A DNA stretch of 64,000 nucleotides from Warburgia ugandensis. Its lineage: Eukaryota > Streptophyta > Magnoliopsida > Canellales > Canellaceae. The notes beneath the pieces are model-generated. The model was given only the letters and a program-made list of their open reading frames with translations, was not told the DNA's origin and searched no databases. Both the position numbers and the translations under genes were made by a program. The stretch lies in the NCBI GenBank assembly GCA_035236585.1, contig CP141137.1, forward strand, positions 49,994,057 to 50,058,056, written 5' to 3'. Below, piece by piece: positions 10,590 to 21,545 of this stretch. Within the stretch, counting starts at the first letter, position 1. Each line of letters starts with the position of its first letter.

Positions 10590-10849
10590 GGGAGTAGTTT
10601 TTTTACTAAGTGGTAATAGGGAAATCGAGTCGTTTCATGCCATGTCGTGTCGTGTATCCAACACGACTCAGTTAATTAATCGTGTTACACAGGTCGTGTC
10701 GTGTCATTTTTTTAAGAACCGGATCGTGTACGAGTCATAGGTTTTTGACACACTATTAATCGTGTCGTGTTCATGTTGACCCATAACTCTAATCGTGTCG
10801 TGTTCGTGTCGCCACAAACACGACCCGCCAATCCGAATTGCCACCCCTA
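10590..10849 (-). repeat. hAT right subterminal and terminal repeats
   Basis: Repeated GTCGTGTCGTGT and CACGAC words end in CCGAATTGCCACCCCTA, the mirror of the left end. Confidence 0.82.
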
Positions 10850-10857
10850 GTGGATGG
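10850..10857. repeat. 8-bp target-site duplication, right copy
   Basis: GTGGATGG is identical to 3131-3138, directly after the TIR. Confidence 0.95.
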
Positions 10858-11400
10858 GTGTGTATGTATATGTAACTTTCAAGAAAAAAGAAGAAAACCT
10901 TTATGAGATATTCTTCTTATCCTCTCCCAACTAATTGAAGCTTAAGTCCATGTTAGTCCTCAACCAACAAACTTTGCTTCTATTAGCCCCTTCCCTTTGC
11001 ATCCAATTTTCCCATTTATCAACTTGTCATAACCCTCAAGGTTTTCCACAAAAGTAGTTAATTTCAACCCATTTGATGATGAAATGTTCAAAATTAAGTA
11101 GAATTTTCAATATGCATGTATGCACTCACAAATTCATTAACATAATAAAAGATTAAAAAGTATTAGAGTTTAAAGTTCCTCTCGTACATAATTCTCATAT
11201 CATTCAAAATGACAATGCTAAGAGTAGCACGATGGGAGCTATTCTATCCTTCCAATGACTCTAGGCTTTTCTTCTTAGATAAATTGCAGCCTCCTTTTCC
11301 TCCCTATATATGTGGTAAACTTTGTTTTTCATTCCTTGGAGCATTTTTTGGCAGTCCTCTTGATGTTTCTTAGCTCTCCATGTTGGTCTTAAACCTCATT
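10858..11400. other. Spacer right of the hAT insertion
   Basis: This is AT-rich DNA that was contiguous with the sequence left of 3131 before the hAT inserted. No gene is seen. Confidence 0.5.
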
Positions 11401-11991
11401 TCATAGCATGCGTCCAATGCTCGATCAGCGAATGTCAGAGGTCAGGAAAGGATATCAGACCATGAGTTATGGCCAAAAGCATTGAATTGTGAAATAACTT
11501 ACATAAAATGTTGGAAATTGAAACTTTTAGAGGTACGCGCTTGATCTAGACCATCGATGTAAGACCAATGGTGCTGATCCAATTGGATAGCGACCAATTG
11601 GTGTGCAAATCCTTGATCTAGATATGTGAAGTTAGATGAAGAACATGGTGAATGTAGAACTAGAAGTGATTATAGAAAATGGCATGAAATTCTATAATTT
11701 ACTTAGAACTTGTATTTGTTGCAGAGGTTTGGGAACAGTGTGAACGGTTCTACCAGTAGGACTTTGAATTATACGTGGAGAGCAGGTAAGGACCCTGAAC
11801 CCTTTCATTCCTTAAATTCTTGTTGTTATGTTCTCTTGAAATTAACTTTATGCATGTGTAAAATGTATATATTGCCACCTTGATTTAATGGATGATAGAA
11901 AAGTGTAATTTCTTATTAAAAAGGTCATGTTATAGTATGATTTGCCATGCTTAACTGTTGTGATGATGCAAACTGTTATAAAATGGTCAAG

Positions 11992-12545
11992 CCCAAGATA
12001 GTAAGCCCTGAGGGCCGCCCGGTAAGCTATGATGACGCTTTCCAAGATGGTAATTCCTGAGGGAAAGGGTTACCTGGTTGCTTGTAACTAAGGTGAAGCC
12101 ACCCAAGACGGTAAATCCTGAGGATTGGACTGTCTGGTATTGAGCCTCCCAAGACGGTAAACCCTGAGGGAAAGGGCTGCCTGGTTCTTTGGAATCATGG
12201 TGGAGCCGCCCAAGATGGTAAACCCTGAGGGATGAGCTGTCAGGTATTGAGCCTCCCAATATGGTAATTCCTGAGGGAAAGGGCTGCCTGGTCTTTTGGG
12301 ATCACGATGGAGCCGCCCAAGATGATAAACCCTGAGGGATGAGCTGGCATATTGAGTTACCCAAGATGATAAACCCTGAGGGAAAGGGCTGCCTGGTTGA
12401 TTTCGACTAAGGTGGAGCCACCCAAGATGGTAAACCCTGAGGGAACCTGACTTTGGCGCTGCCCAAGATGGTAAATCCTGAGGGTCCGGCTGCCTTGATG
12501 ATGATACACATAGTGGGCCGCCCAAGATGGTAATCCTTGAGGGAG
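11992..12545. repeat. Minisatellite with alternating 61/45-bp spacing
   Basis: Eleven copies of a core close to CCCAAGATGGTAAACCCTGA start at 11992, 12041, 12102, 12148, 12209, 12254, 12316, 12360, 12421, 12462 and 12521. Spacings alternate between 59-62 and 41-49 bases, so two sub-units form a higher-order unit of about 106 bp. One sub-unit carries GGGAAAGGGCTGCCTGGT, the other GGGATGAGCTG. Minus-strand ORFs over this region ('RVYHLGRLH' repeats) are by-products of the repeat. Confidence 0.93.
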
Positions 12546-13291
12546 ATGACTATTGAATCCTAGTGTAATGCTAGGCAGGTTTAATATTACTAAGAAAATC
12601 ATCACTGAGTATACAGCTTTGTTGGAAGTAACGCTTATAGTTTGCATTTAACCTTAGAATGAGGTCTATGACTTAGTCACTCATCTATGGAATGTCCTGT
12701 GGTTGGACACGAATAGGAAATCCTTATGGGGTGTGCTTATTTGCATGCGATGACTGTTGTGTCATATTAGAATTTGGGGAAAAAGCTGTAATTCTGCTCT
12801 AATAAGCATAGGCCTTATTTGATAGCACATGCTAACTATGTTATATATGACTAGTTAAAATGGAAAATGCATGCTCATGTTATAGTGAATGTGCTTTTAA
12901 GCATGGCAATGAGAATGATTGGATATGCATGGGTTTGGTTCTTTTCCCTTACTAGGCTTCGCAGCTCACCTTGTTATTTTGCAGGTACCAGTCAGGCAGA
13001 GAAGAGAAAGGCCGTTGAGTGAGTCGAAGAAAGCTTGCTTGAAGCTATTAAATTTTGAGTTGTATATAAACACATGTATATAAGTGCTAAACGAGTTATG
13101 TCTTATTTTGACACTGATTCCTCATGCATCATGTATGTCTTACTATCATAGATAGTATGGAGACTGAGTCTCCCTTCAGTAAATTATGACTGCTATGTCG
13201 TCTATCAGGTGAACCGCAAAGCATGCGTTAAATGCATAATGTCCAAAAAACAGGGGAGACTCTGCCGAAATTTCGGTAGGACTCGGTTGTT

Positions 13292-13320
13292 AAAGGAGAA
13301 AATATATATATATATATATA
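13292..13320. repeat. Short (AT)n run
   Basis: A simple TATATATATATA tract lies inside the LTR-like segment. Confidence 0.8.
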
Positions 13321-13879
13321 TTACTAGTAAACTGTGACTTGCCCAGGACAAGAGCACCTAGCTCTCTCAACACTTCCGCTGTGATATAATTATGAAAGAA
13401 AAAAAAAAGGCAAGGCCACGTAGGCCTGGCTCACCCAATCGTTAGGCTTGATTAAGCCTAATCGCGGCCCTGGGGATTGGGGTCATGACAAGGCCTCCTC
13501 TCGATCTAGTGCTTCCCAATGTACCTTGAAGAACAATCTTTTCATTTGTGTAATGTTAGTTAGGTATCATTTCTTAAGGACAACATCGTTGTCTAGAAAA
13601 GAACAGCGGACTGGAATCAACTGAATTGACAAATTCAATTGTCCTAGCTTTCCAACTCAAAAAATCTATTTGTCAATCCATAGTTCCACCACAAGGATGT
13701 TGTTTCTTGCATTCAATATGATTTCAATGGCCATTGTACATGCAACAACAATTAACATACTAAGTGTGAACTTTTTGTTCCTTATGATTAAACACTTAGT
13801 AAGAACCTCCTTTGTATTGCTACACGATATAATGTCCAATAGAAGTTCCTACTTGATACAATTCTAGAAGATTGCCACC

Positions 13880-16800
13880 TGTCTACATTTAAAGAAAAGA
13901 TTATTTGAACTTTCTTATTGTTTAGAACATAAGATACATTTTTTTATTATCATGGTCATGCCACTTTAGATTTTTTCCAAACTTGAAGTTTGTTTAAAGT
14001 AAGATGCCAAAGTAAGACTTTAATCTTTGGTTGTATTTTGGAAAGTCAAATCAAATTCCAAAAGGAGGAATCACAATGATCAAGTTGACAAAGTGAATTG
14101 CAAGAAAATTTTATTAAGAAATTACCATCACTGGTAGGAATCCAAATAATTTTATCTTGAAGAATTTTAAAAGCTTGCTATTCAAAATGGCCTACTTATT
14201 CTTTGGATACAAAAGAAATTTTGTCATCCATCCAATTCCCATTTTCATCCACAATATTTGATATAGTTTGTGCATATGTGCATTCTCTCCATTTGGATAT
14301 TGGAACAAAGTCAATGAATAGTCCACGTCCAGAATTAGCATACCCTAGTGAGGTAGACTTTCCATCTCCTATGATGGTTCCAATTCTTGTTCTGAATAGG
14401 TCTCTACATTTAAGCAATTGTCTCCATAATAGAGACGCTCAAGATTTGACCATAATAGAGAAGAAGTTATCTTTTCAAAGGTATTTGACTTTAATGAGTC
14501 TTGGTCAAAGTGAAAGAGGTTTTGAAAAAATATACCAAGCAAGTTTTATATTGTAAACCGAATCAAGCTTTTTCAAATCTTTAACACCTTGCCATCCATG
14601 AAATTTACTTTTACAAATTTGTTCTCATTTCACCCATTTAACACTTTTTTGTCTATGGCCCTTCTATGCCCAACAGAATGTCCTTTGGTTGTTTTTGAAG
14701 GATTGTTTTTTTTAAATGACAAAAGCAGACACAAAGAATTTCCAAGAAATTAAAATTTAAGTTAAGAAAAACTCATCTTTCCACCATTTTCCAGGATGCC
14801 AATTTGTTGTTACATTTCCTTTGTGGTGAAAACGGATATAAATCTCACCTTCCACATCAGTAAAGAGAAAGCCCTACATAATTACCTTTCTTTCTTAATT
14901 CCAACAACTCTATTTAAAGCCTTAGCTAAAAGACCATAGACCTTTTTTGAGAAAAAACACAAAGAATTTTTCTAAAGTGATACCAAGACGAGATTCATTG
15001 GCAAATTTTTTGAGAATACATTTAACTTCAACATGGGAACCAAATTCTAGTTTAAAGAAAATCATCACGTCCTTTGCAAAAATTAGATGGGAATTTGTGG
15101 TTGATTTTTTCAAATATTAGGTGGAGAAGATTTACCTCTATTGATTGTGTCCTTCATCATGGTAACAATCATGCAAAGCACAAAGATGTATGGTCACAAG
15201 GGGCAACGTTGCCTAATCCTACATTGTGATTTAAACCAATTAGTTTTCTCTTAATTAACAATAATTGAGAAGCTAGGTGAAGAGATAATAACATAATGAG
15301 TTCTATCTTTGCAACTGGAATACCATAGTGAAAAAGAACCTCTTTAATAAACTTCCAATTCAAGGAGTCATAGGCTTAAAAATATCAAGTTTAATGGTAA
15401 CATTTTTTTTCAAAATCCTCCTTTCTTTTTGCAAAATGAGAGGAGAATATCATGACATATTAAGAGATTTTCATGAATGGTCTTGTTTGGAACAAAGCCT
15501 TCTACTCCTCAGAAACAAGGTCCTTTAAGAATTTTTTAATTATAACCTTGATTATGATTTTATAAAGGGAATTATAGATATTGATTGGTTAAAATGTCTA
15601 CTGAAGACGAATTTTCCTCCTTTGGTATCAAACAAATGAAGTTTTGTTCAATGCTTTTGGAAATATACCTTTATTAAATGCATCTTGTACCAATCTTTAT
15701 TAAATGCATCTTGTACCAATCTAAAGACATAACTCTGCATTATGTGCCATTGTAGGGTTTGAGTGAGAAAATGGCTTCCTTACATTCTTCCACAGTGACC
15801 AGAGTTCTAAGAAAAGTGCTTTACTAGAGAAAATTCTCTTATTAATAAGAGAGATAGACTTAAAAGGGCCTTCAGTTTTGCTCCTTGAAACGATATTTTT
15901 AAAACATTGATTAAATTTTGCACAAATGGTCTGCTGGTCAATGATTAAAGATTCATAATGATCAGTTCAAGATTTAATTCTAGTCTTTATATTCTTGGCA
16001 ATGTCAAAAATGTGAAGGAACCTTGTGTTTCTGTCACCATCTTTGAGCTAGTTAATTCTTGATCTAGCTTTACGTTAGACTTCTTGAGATCTCAAGGCAA
16101 TGTGAAGCTCACACAGTATGGATAATTTTGCATTCTCAGCTATAGCTAAGAAACCTAATGATGCTCAATTGGTTATAAAGGTCTCTAACCTTTTTATCAA
16201 CACTATCAAATTCATTTATAGTGTAAGATTTGAAGGATGTTTTCAAGTTTTAGATCTTTGCAAAAGTAATTGAGCCATAAAAATTAGTTGGCCATGCCTC
16301 GTTGCAATTCCATGAAAATTAATATGCTCATGCCAAGCCATACTGTACCACAAAGGTCTAGCTTCCTTTGGCCTTTCTAATCTCGAGTGAAGAAGAGTTA
16401 GGTGATAGTCTAATGAAACTTGTGGTAGGTGTTTCACTAAAGCTTTTGGAAAAATGCCCACTATTCAACATTCACCAAACTTCTGGCTAATCTCTTCGAT
16501 ATTCTAGCTTGCCCTTGTTGATTGTTGGTCCAAGTGAATCAACTCCTAGAAAGCCACATCAATAAGGCCTAGATTATCCAAAAGAATATTTAAATCAACA
16601 TTTTGTGGTGTTGTGTTACTATAAGATTCAAATGGGTCCAAAATCACATTAAAATCGTTGATAATGCAAAATGGCTTGGAGAAGTCCATGTATTCCTTAG
16701 AAATTTCTTCCTACAATTCCATTCTAGTTACCTAATCCAGACTAGCATACATAATAAGCATTCTTAAACTAGCAATAAGTGGTATCTTAATAAGAATATT

Positions 16801-17077
16801 AGTAGCAATGTAAAATCTATGAAGTTTAACCACCGTTAGATCAACTCCCAAATTTTTCTATAGCAATAGCAAGCCACTAGACTTTTCAACTAATAGGATC
16901 ATAGATCTGAAAGGTATCTCTTTCTCAGTACATTGTTAAGAAAGTGATCCTTTCATAGGAAATTCTTACATTCAAAAGGAACAAGATGTCAAGTTTTTCA
17001 AAATCCAAAATAAGATTTACTACTCTCTAGAAGGAGGTTCTTCTAGCCCCTCTAGAATTCCAACTAATTAATCTCAT
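13880..17077 (-). pseudogene. L1 LINE ORF2 (endonuclease-reverse transcriptase) pseudogene
   Basis: Translation on the minus strand starts with MRLISWNSRG at 17077, the typical start of the plant L1 endonuclease. 'FPKALVKHLPQVSLDYH' (about 16440) marks the end of the endonuclease. 'NWKFIKEVLFHYGIP' (about 15360) and 'HLIFAKDVMIFF' (about 15080) are reverse transcriptase motifs; the latter is the FADDVMIF catalytic box with the first Asp replaced by Lys. 'IGDGKSTSLGY' (about 14380) and a degraded zf-RVT ('PKIKVLLWHL', about 14040) follow. Many stops and frameshifts make it inactive. The enzyme would normally nick DNA and copy LINE RNA at the target site. Confidence 0.85.
15667..15721. repeat. 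28-bp tandem duplication
   Basis: 'TATTAAATGCATCTTGTACC' with its neighbours occurs twice in tandem inside the decayed ORF2, a small replication-slippage duplication. Confidence 0.85.
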
Positions 17078-17861
17078 AAGTGAGGGATAAGAGAAAAATG
17101 TCAACTAAAATTTCATCTCCCATTGCTCCATTAGAAGGGGAATTCCTTTTTAGGCTTTTCAAAAACTCCATCTCTGGGTTTTATCTTCTCAATTTTCAGG
17201 CGCGCATACCTTCCTTCTAGAAAAACTCACTTGATTCCTTAATTCCTCTAAAAAGATCTTTCCTTCCTTGCTTCCTTAGCACTTCTCTCTTTCTAAGCTG
17301 GGTAGACTTTTTAGCACTGGTCTTGAACTTTCTTTTTTCTTACTATCTTCTATTCAAGGTTTGACTCCATTTCTGGAACTTTGGAATTTGGGTTTTCTAA
17401 TTTTCAATGGGTGCCAATTAATAACTACCAAGGGAGTGAATCATATTCTCTTCTTTTTATTTCACTAAAATAAAGCCTTACTCGTGTGCCTTCTTCATCT
17501 CCCCTTAATTATTGGTCTCCATAGCAAAAGAGGAAGTTAGTGAAAATTATCTCTCACTCACATAGTTTATAGGACAATATTCTTCCATTTTGATTAATTT
17601 AGTACCAATTTCATAGTCAGATTCTTCCTCCATTGTCATTCTAAATGAGTTTGCAAAAGAGTTTCTAAGACTTGGACTTGATGAGGAGAAACAGTCTCTC
17701 TATCTATATCTCATCTTCTTCTTAATTTTTGTCTGCTCAAAAAGTGTCTTTAGAGGCTCACTCTTCTTGAGCCGCATACCCTGGTGCTTGCATTTAAACC
17801 AACTAAAGAAGCTATTAGCTTGCACTCTATTTCTCTTAATCTTTTCAATTCTGATGCTCTT
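17078..17861. other. Inter-ORF part of the L1 element
   Basis: No intact ORF is present. The stretch lies between the ORF2 start and the RTE fragment and probably derives from the L1 inter-ORF region and the end of ORF1. Confidence 0.4.
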
Positions 17862-18377
17862 ATGGTGGCGACGTGCCTCTAAAGTTCTGTGTGATCAGCG
17901 AGTGCCACTCAAACTGAAAGAAAAATTCTATAAGATGGTTGTAAGGCTGGCAATGCTCTATGAATCAGAGTGTAAGGCAATTAAGGGAAAACATGCCAAT
18001 AGAATTAGCATAGCCAAAATGAGGATGTTGAGATGGATGAGTGGCAAGACAAGAAAGGATAGAACTAAGTGAAAAAGTAAGAGTAAATTTACGAGTAGCA
18101 CCAATATGTAATAAGATGAGGGAGGATAGAATTATATAGTTTGGACATGTCCAATGCAGGTTGAAAGTGGTATCAATTAGAAAGAGTGACTCCATCTAAG
18201 TCGAAGGCTCTAAGAGGCAAGAGGAAGGCCCAAAAGAATGTGAATAGAAGTTGTGAAAAAATATTTAAAAACTTTTGGACTAAATAAAGCTATGACACTT
18301 AATATAGGAGAATGGAGGAACAAGATTCACATGGCCTACCCCTAATCGGGATAAGGCTAGATGATGATGACGATACT
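17862..18377 (+). mobile_element. 3' end of an RTE-type LINE
   Basis: The plus strand encodes 'WRRASKVLCDQRVPLKLK', 'MVVRLAMLYESECKAIKGKH' and 'MRMLRWMSGKTRKD', the conserved C-terminal end of plant RTE reverse transcriptases. After a stop it continues with degraded GHVQ-type sequence. It finishes in 'CCCCTAATCGGGATAAGGC' followed by a short GATGATGATGA tail, the usual microsatellite end of RTE elements. It is strongly 5' truncated, as is common for LINE insertions, and lies in opposite orientation to the surrounding L1. Confidence 0.85.
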
Positions 18378-18689
18378 CTTGATGGCCATTTTTCATTTCT
18401 TTGAAACCCCTGGGTAGCCTTTTGAGTTTGCAACTTTATTCCTCTACCTATGAAGTATTAATTCTAAATTTTTCTCCCTTCATGAGAAAGGGCTGTCTCC
18501 ATTCTAATCAATTTCTGAAATTTCTCTCTACTAAATGCTGATGTAGAAGATCTTCTGACCTTTCTTTCTCAGGATTTATGCTGATGATAATCCTCGTGAG
18601 CACTCTTGGTCATTTCATACTCTATGTTTATATTGTTTTTATCCTTCTCTCCCATACATTCACCGTCTTCTCCAGATTTTTCCAAACTG

Positions 18690-19700
18690 AAATTCTAGAT
18701 GATTTTCCCTTGAGCCATGCTATTCATGCATTGCTTATCTATGTTTCCTTTCTTCTTCGTTTTTATCCTTCTTCTTTCTTTTCTCTTTCTTCTCTTTTTC
18801 TTCTTTTCCTTCATGTCTGAGGAATCCGATTCACTTTCTTCAACGGGATTAATGGTTGTTGAGTGCCTAGTCAAATTTTGCTTGACTTCATTACCATCCA
18901 TTGAATCTTCTTTCTCTTTATATAAACCTTGATATATAAAACATAACTATTTGTGTTTGTGGTGAAAATAAGCACATTCAGTACAACAAAATGTTTTAAT
19001 CTCAAAAGTCAATGGCTGCTGTACTCTCTTTCCCATGCAACTCATCCATACTCCCTTGTAGAGTCTTTTCTCAAGGATAGGTTCCACCTATAATCGCACA
19101 TAGCAATACCTTGTAATACCCATGTTTGACCTCTCACATGCTTCTTTTGTTTTGAGATCTGATAATATGAACTTACCAATCAACTTTCCAACATTGAATA
19201 AATGCTCCTCCTGCCAGAGTTCTAATGGAAGACCTGGGACATTTACCCACACCGTGATTGAATCAAAATGACTGTGTTGGGGGTTGGTTAGACCATTTAA
19301 GCATAAAGTATGCCATTCCCTATTCCTATGTGCCATGAATCCAAATTCCGAATGCTTCTGTAAGGCTCCTGAAAATAAATGCATAATTATGATTTCCCAT
19401 ATCAAGCATCTTGAAACCATTTCTACATTTCCAAGCCCTTTCTCAGGTTATGTGAATGACTTCATCTGGAATGTTCTTCTCAACCATGCTGCCTATCAGA
19501 ATCTTTTCTGGGTTCCACCAATTTTTCAAAACCTCCCCTTTCTTCCATTCGTACTGTGGGAAATCTTTATCATCATTTGATAAAGGAGGATCAACAGAGT
19601 ACTCACCAACGTTTGGAGTATATCTTACTTGAAAACCAATCCCATGAAAACTTGATTTTTTGATACAGCACTATTCCAATCTTTTGTAATTTTCTCCATT
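18690..19700 (-). pseudogene. L1 LINE ORF1 (DUF4283-type) pseudogene
   Basis: An ATG at 19700 on the minus strand opens 'MEKITKDWNSAVSKN'. After frameshifts, 'SITVWVNVPGLPLELWQ' and 'IGKFILSDLKTKEACERS' (about 19250-19130) match the DUF4283 nucleic-acid-binding region of plant L1 ORF1 proteins. A basic stretch 'KKKKRRKRKERRRIKTKKK' (about 18810-18740) could be its C-terminal part. Multiple frameshifts and stops make it non-functional. Confidence 0.75.
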
Positions 19701-19900
19701 TTCTAACCAAAACTCTAAAGAGATTACATGTAAGGGATACACTCCCTGGGGCCTATGACCTTACAGGGATTTCTGTCACACAACTCTTGGTATCTTGTTC
19801 ATTCTATAGCTCTTGCTGTTATCTGATATTCTCATAACATCTTTCCACTGCTAGGATTTTTGGCACTCTGTTTTGCATTAGCTAGAGTTTTCACTTATAG

Positions 19901-21410
19901 AAAGGCACCCACCTTGAGCTGTTACGTCACAAAACTTGATTATCAAGTGGCAATTTGAACGCCAAAGGGAACGAAGATTAAATATGCGTTCTTCTAGCCT
20001 TTAGGCAGACAGGTTATGAGGCAGGTTACTGAGCTTCATCCCTTACTACGTTATTTTCTTTACCTATCGGATTGAGTAAACTGAAGGTGAACGATTCGTT
20101 CTTTGCCTATCAGATACAATAAACTGAAGATGAACGGAGTTGCATCTGCCTAAGTCTCCGGAAAAATGTAATTTGATTGGCTGGTAATAGGCAAGGCTTA
20201 CTGGCGTATAAATATGGAGGCAGCCACTGAAGTTTGCGTTTTTCAATTGGTGGTGTCAAACATATGGACTTTATTATTTCTATCTTCACTTGTTTGTCCT
20301 TCCCTGAGAACAAGACTTGCCTCTTTTTTGGTCTGCATTCATATCGATATATGTACATATGGGGATAAAACACTAGAACGAGACCAGAACCACTTCCCTC
20401 CTACTAGGGATTTATTTCAGTCGAAATGTTAGGATTGGTACAGCAGAGGGTGGGATGCGTGGAACATCATTTAGAACAACCCACACACCAACAAGTGCAG
20501 TGTACATTACTAGTTAATTGACTAAAGATTTGGACCTAATCTAGTTGTGTTTGATGGCAAGTCTCTTGCATTCCCAATTTAAATCTTTTGAATGCTCAAG
20601 ATATATAGACGCTTTAGTTTTGAACATTCTAAGGCTCAGTATCCCTTTTGCACCTTTGAACAATAGTGTTCATGATCATTCCGGAGATGAGAAGATTTCT
20701 GGGACACATTGTATTTAGCAGATGAATAGTTTGTATAACCGAAAATATAGGCTCCGCGTGTACTTTTCCGCTAATGTAGAAATTAAGATCCTTTTTGCTG
20801 AGCATGCTGGAAATTTTGTTACAAAATTAGGCCCCTGTGATACGCATGAGCCCTTTGGTACTTTCTCCTTGTAACTATACTCCCACTGGTGAACTCGGCC
20901 CTTGACGGGTTCAAAAGAATATGGGTCGTGGGTAGCTAATAAAACTACACTGAATGAAATAGAAGAGGATGTGGGAAACTAAAAAGAAAATGCCGTCCGG
21001 GCTGAGCTTTTGGGACTGAGTCGTGACCCACGCCTCTATTGAAACTCCATCATGGGATGATCTAACTTATTCATCTTCTTCACCCGCCCTAAGATAGGCT
21101 ACATGCAAAAACTGGTCCATTGGTTGCTTCTAGCTGCTAGTTTTCTCTAGTTCATAATCATAATTAAAAAACTTTATAACTCGGAAAACAAGTAGCCAGA
21201 AGCATCAAATGGATATGAATTTTTGCAGTTGGCTTAATTGGAGAAGGTGAAGAAGATGAATGTGTCAAATGATCCACAGGTTAAACCTAGATGGAAGAGT
21301 TATGGACTCAATCCAATAGCAATTCTCATAATTTCTCATACTAAACTATAATTTCTCATAATACTAGATTTACTTATAATATTTGATATTTTGGTAAACT
21401 AAAAAGGGCA
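19901..21410. other. Unassigned, comparatively GC-rich non-coding region
   Basis: No gene is recognised. Two related blocks, 'TTTACCTATCGGATTGAGTA' (20060) and 'TTTGCCTATCAGATACAATA' (20101), form a short direct repeat. Base composition from about 20000 to 22550 appears less AT-rich than the neighbouring spacers. Origin unknown. Confidence 0.4.
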
Positions 21411-21545
21411 ACCCTAGTGCACGAAGCTCCTGCGTATGTGGAGTTTGAGAAGAAGGCAAACCACAAGAGTCAATAGTACGCAGCCTTATCTTGCATTTTG
21501 CAAAAGGCTATTTTCACCCATGACCTCAAGGTCACACGACGACAA
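21411..21545 (-). mobile_element. Au-type SINE, diverged
   Basis: In reverse orientation the segment follows the Au SINE layout: 'TGACCTTGAGGTCA' (box B side), 'TTGCAAAATGCAAG', 'GCGTACT', and the 3' end 'GCTTCGTGCACTAGGGTTGC'. The middle part between GTACT and the 3' end is altered. Au SINEs are tRNA-derived and depend on LINE enzymes. Confidence 0.75.

Larger units (their letters stand above)
3139..10849 (+). mobile_element. Complete 7.7 kb hAT DNA transposon
   Basis: The element starts TAGGGGCAGCAA and ends TTGCCACCCCTA, an imperfect terminal inverted repeat of the usual plant hAT type (TAGGGGTGGCAA). It is flanked by a perfect 8-bp duplication. Both ends carry subterminal runs of ACACGAC/GTCGTGT words (about 3155-3330 and 10635-10830), likely transposase-binding sites by analogy with Ac/Ds. 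The interior holds one transposase gene (7298-9850), now inactivated by three lesions. It also holds long non-coding arms with hairpin clusters, a motif array, tandem duplications and a GA microsatellite. At 7711 bp it is larger than typical autonomous plant hATs of about 3-5 kb. It probably moves, if at all, only with transposase supplied in trans. Confidence 0.93.
11401..13491 (+). mobile_element. LTR-like segment (boundaries uncertain)
   Basis: The segment resembles long LTRs of plant Ty3/gypsy elements. It has a minisatellite, then 'GCAGCTCACCTTGTTATTTT' with 'GCAGGTACCAGTCAGGCAG', and an end 'GGGGATTGGGGTCATGACA' that closes in CA as LTRs do. I could not find a matching TG start or target duplication, so the left edge and the LTR call itself are inferred. 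No internal protein domain accompanies it. Confidence 0.38.
13500..19900 (-). mobile_element. Degraded L1-type LINE
   Basis: Minus-strand remnants of an L1 LINE occur in the right order: ORF1 near 19700-18690, then ORF2 with endonuclease start at 17077, reverse transcriptase around 15360-14920 and a zf-RVT-like end near 14060-13880. All parts carry stops and frameshifts. A plus-strand RTE LINE fragment (about 17862-18377) lies between the ORFs. Outer boundaries are approximate, because I did not find a clear poly-A tail or target duplication. Confidence 0.82.

Noticed and set aside
11987..12647. Overlapping minus-strand ORFs encoding repeated 'RVYHLGRLH'-like peptides
   Set aside because: All three frames stay open because the DNA is a minisatellite; the peptide repeats mirror the 61/45-bp units and match no known protein.
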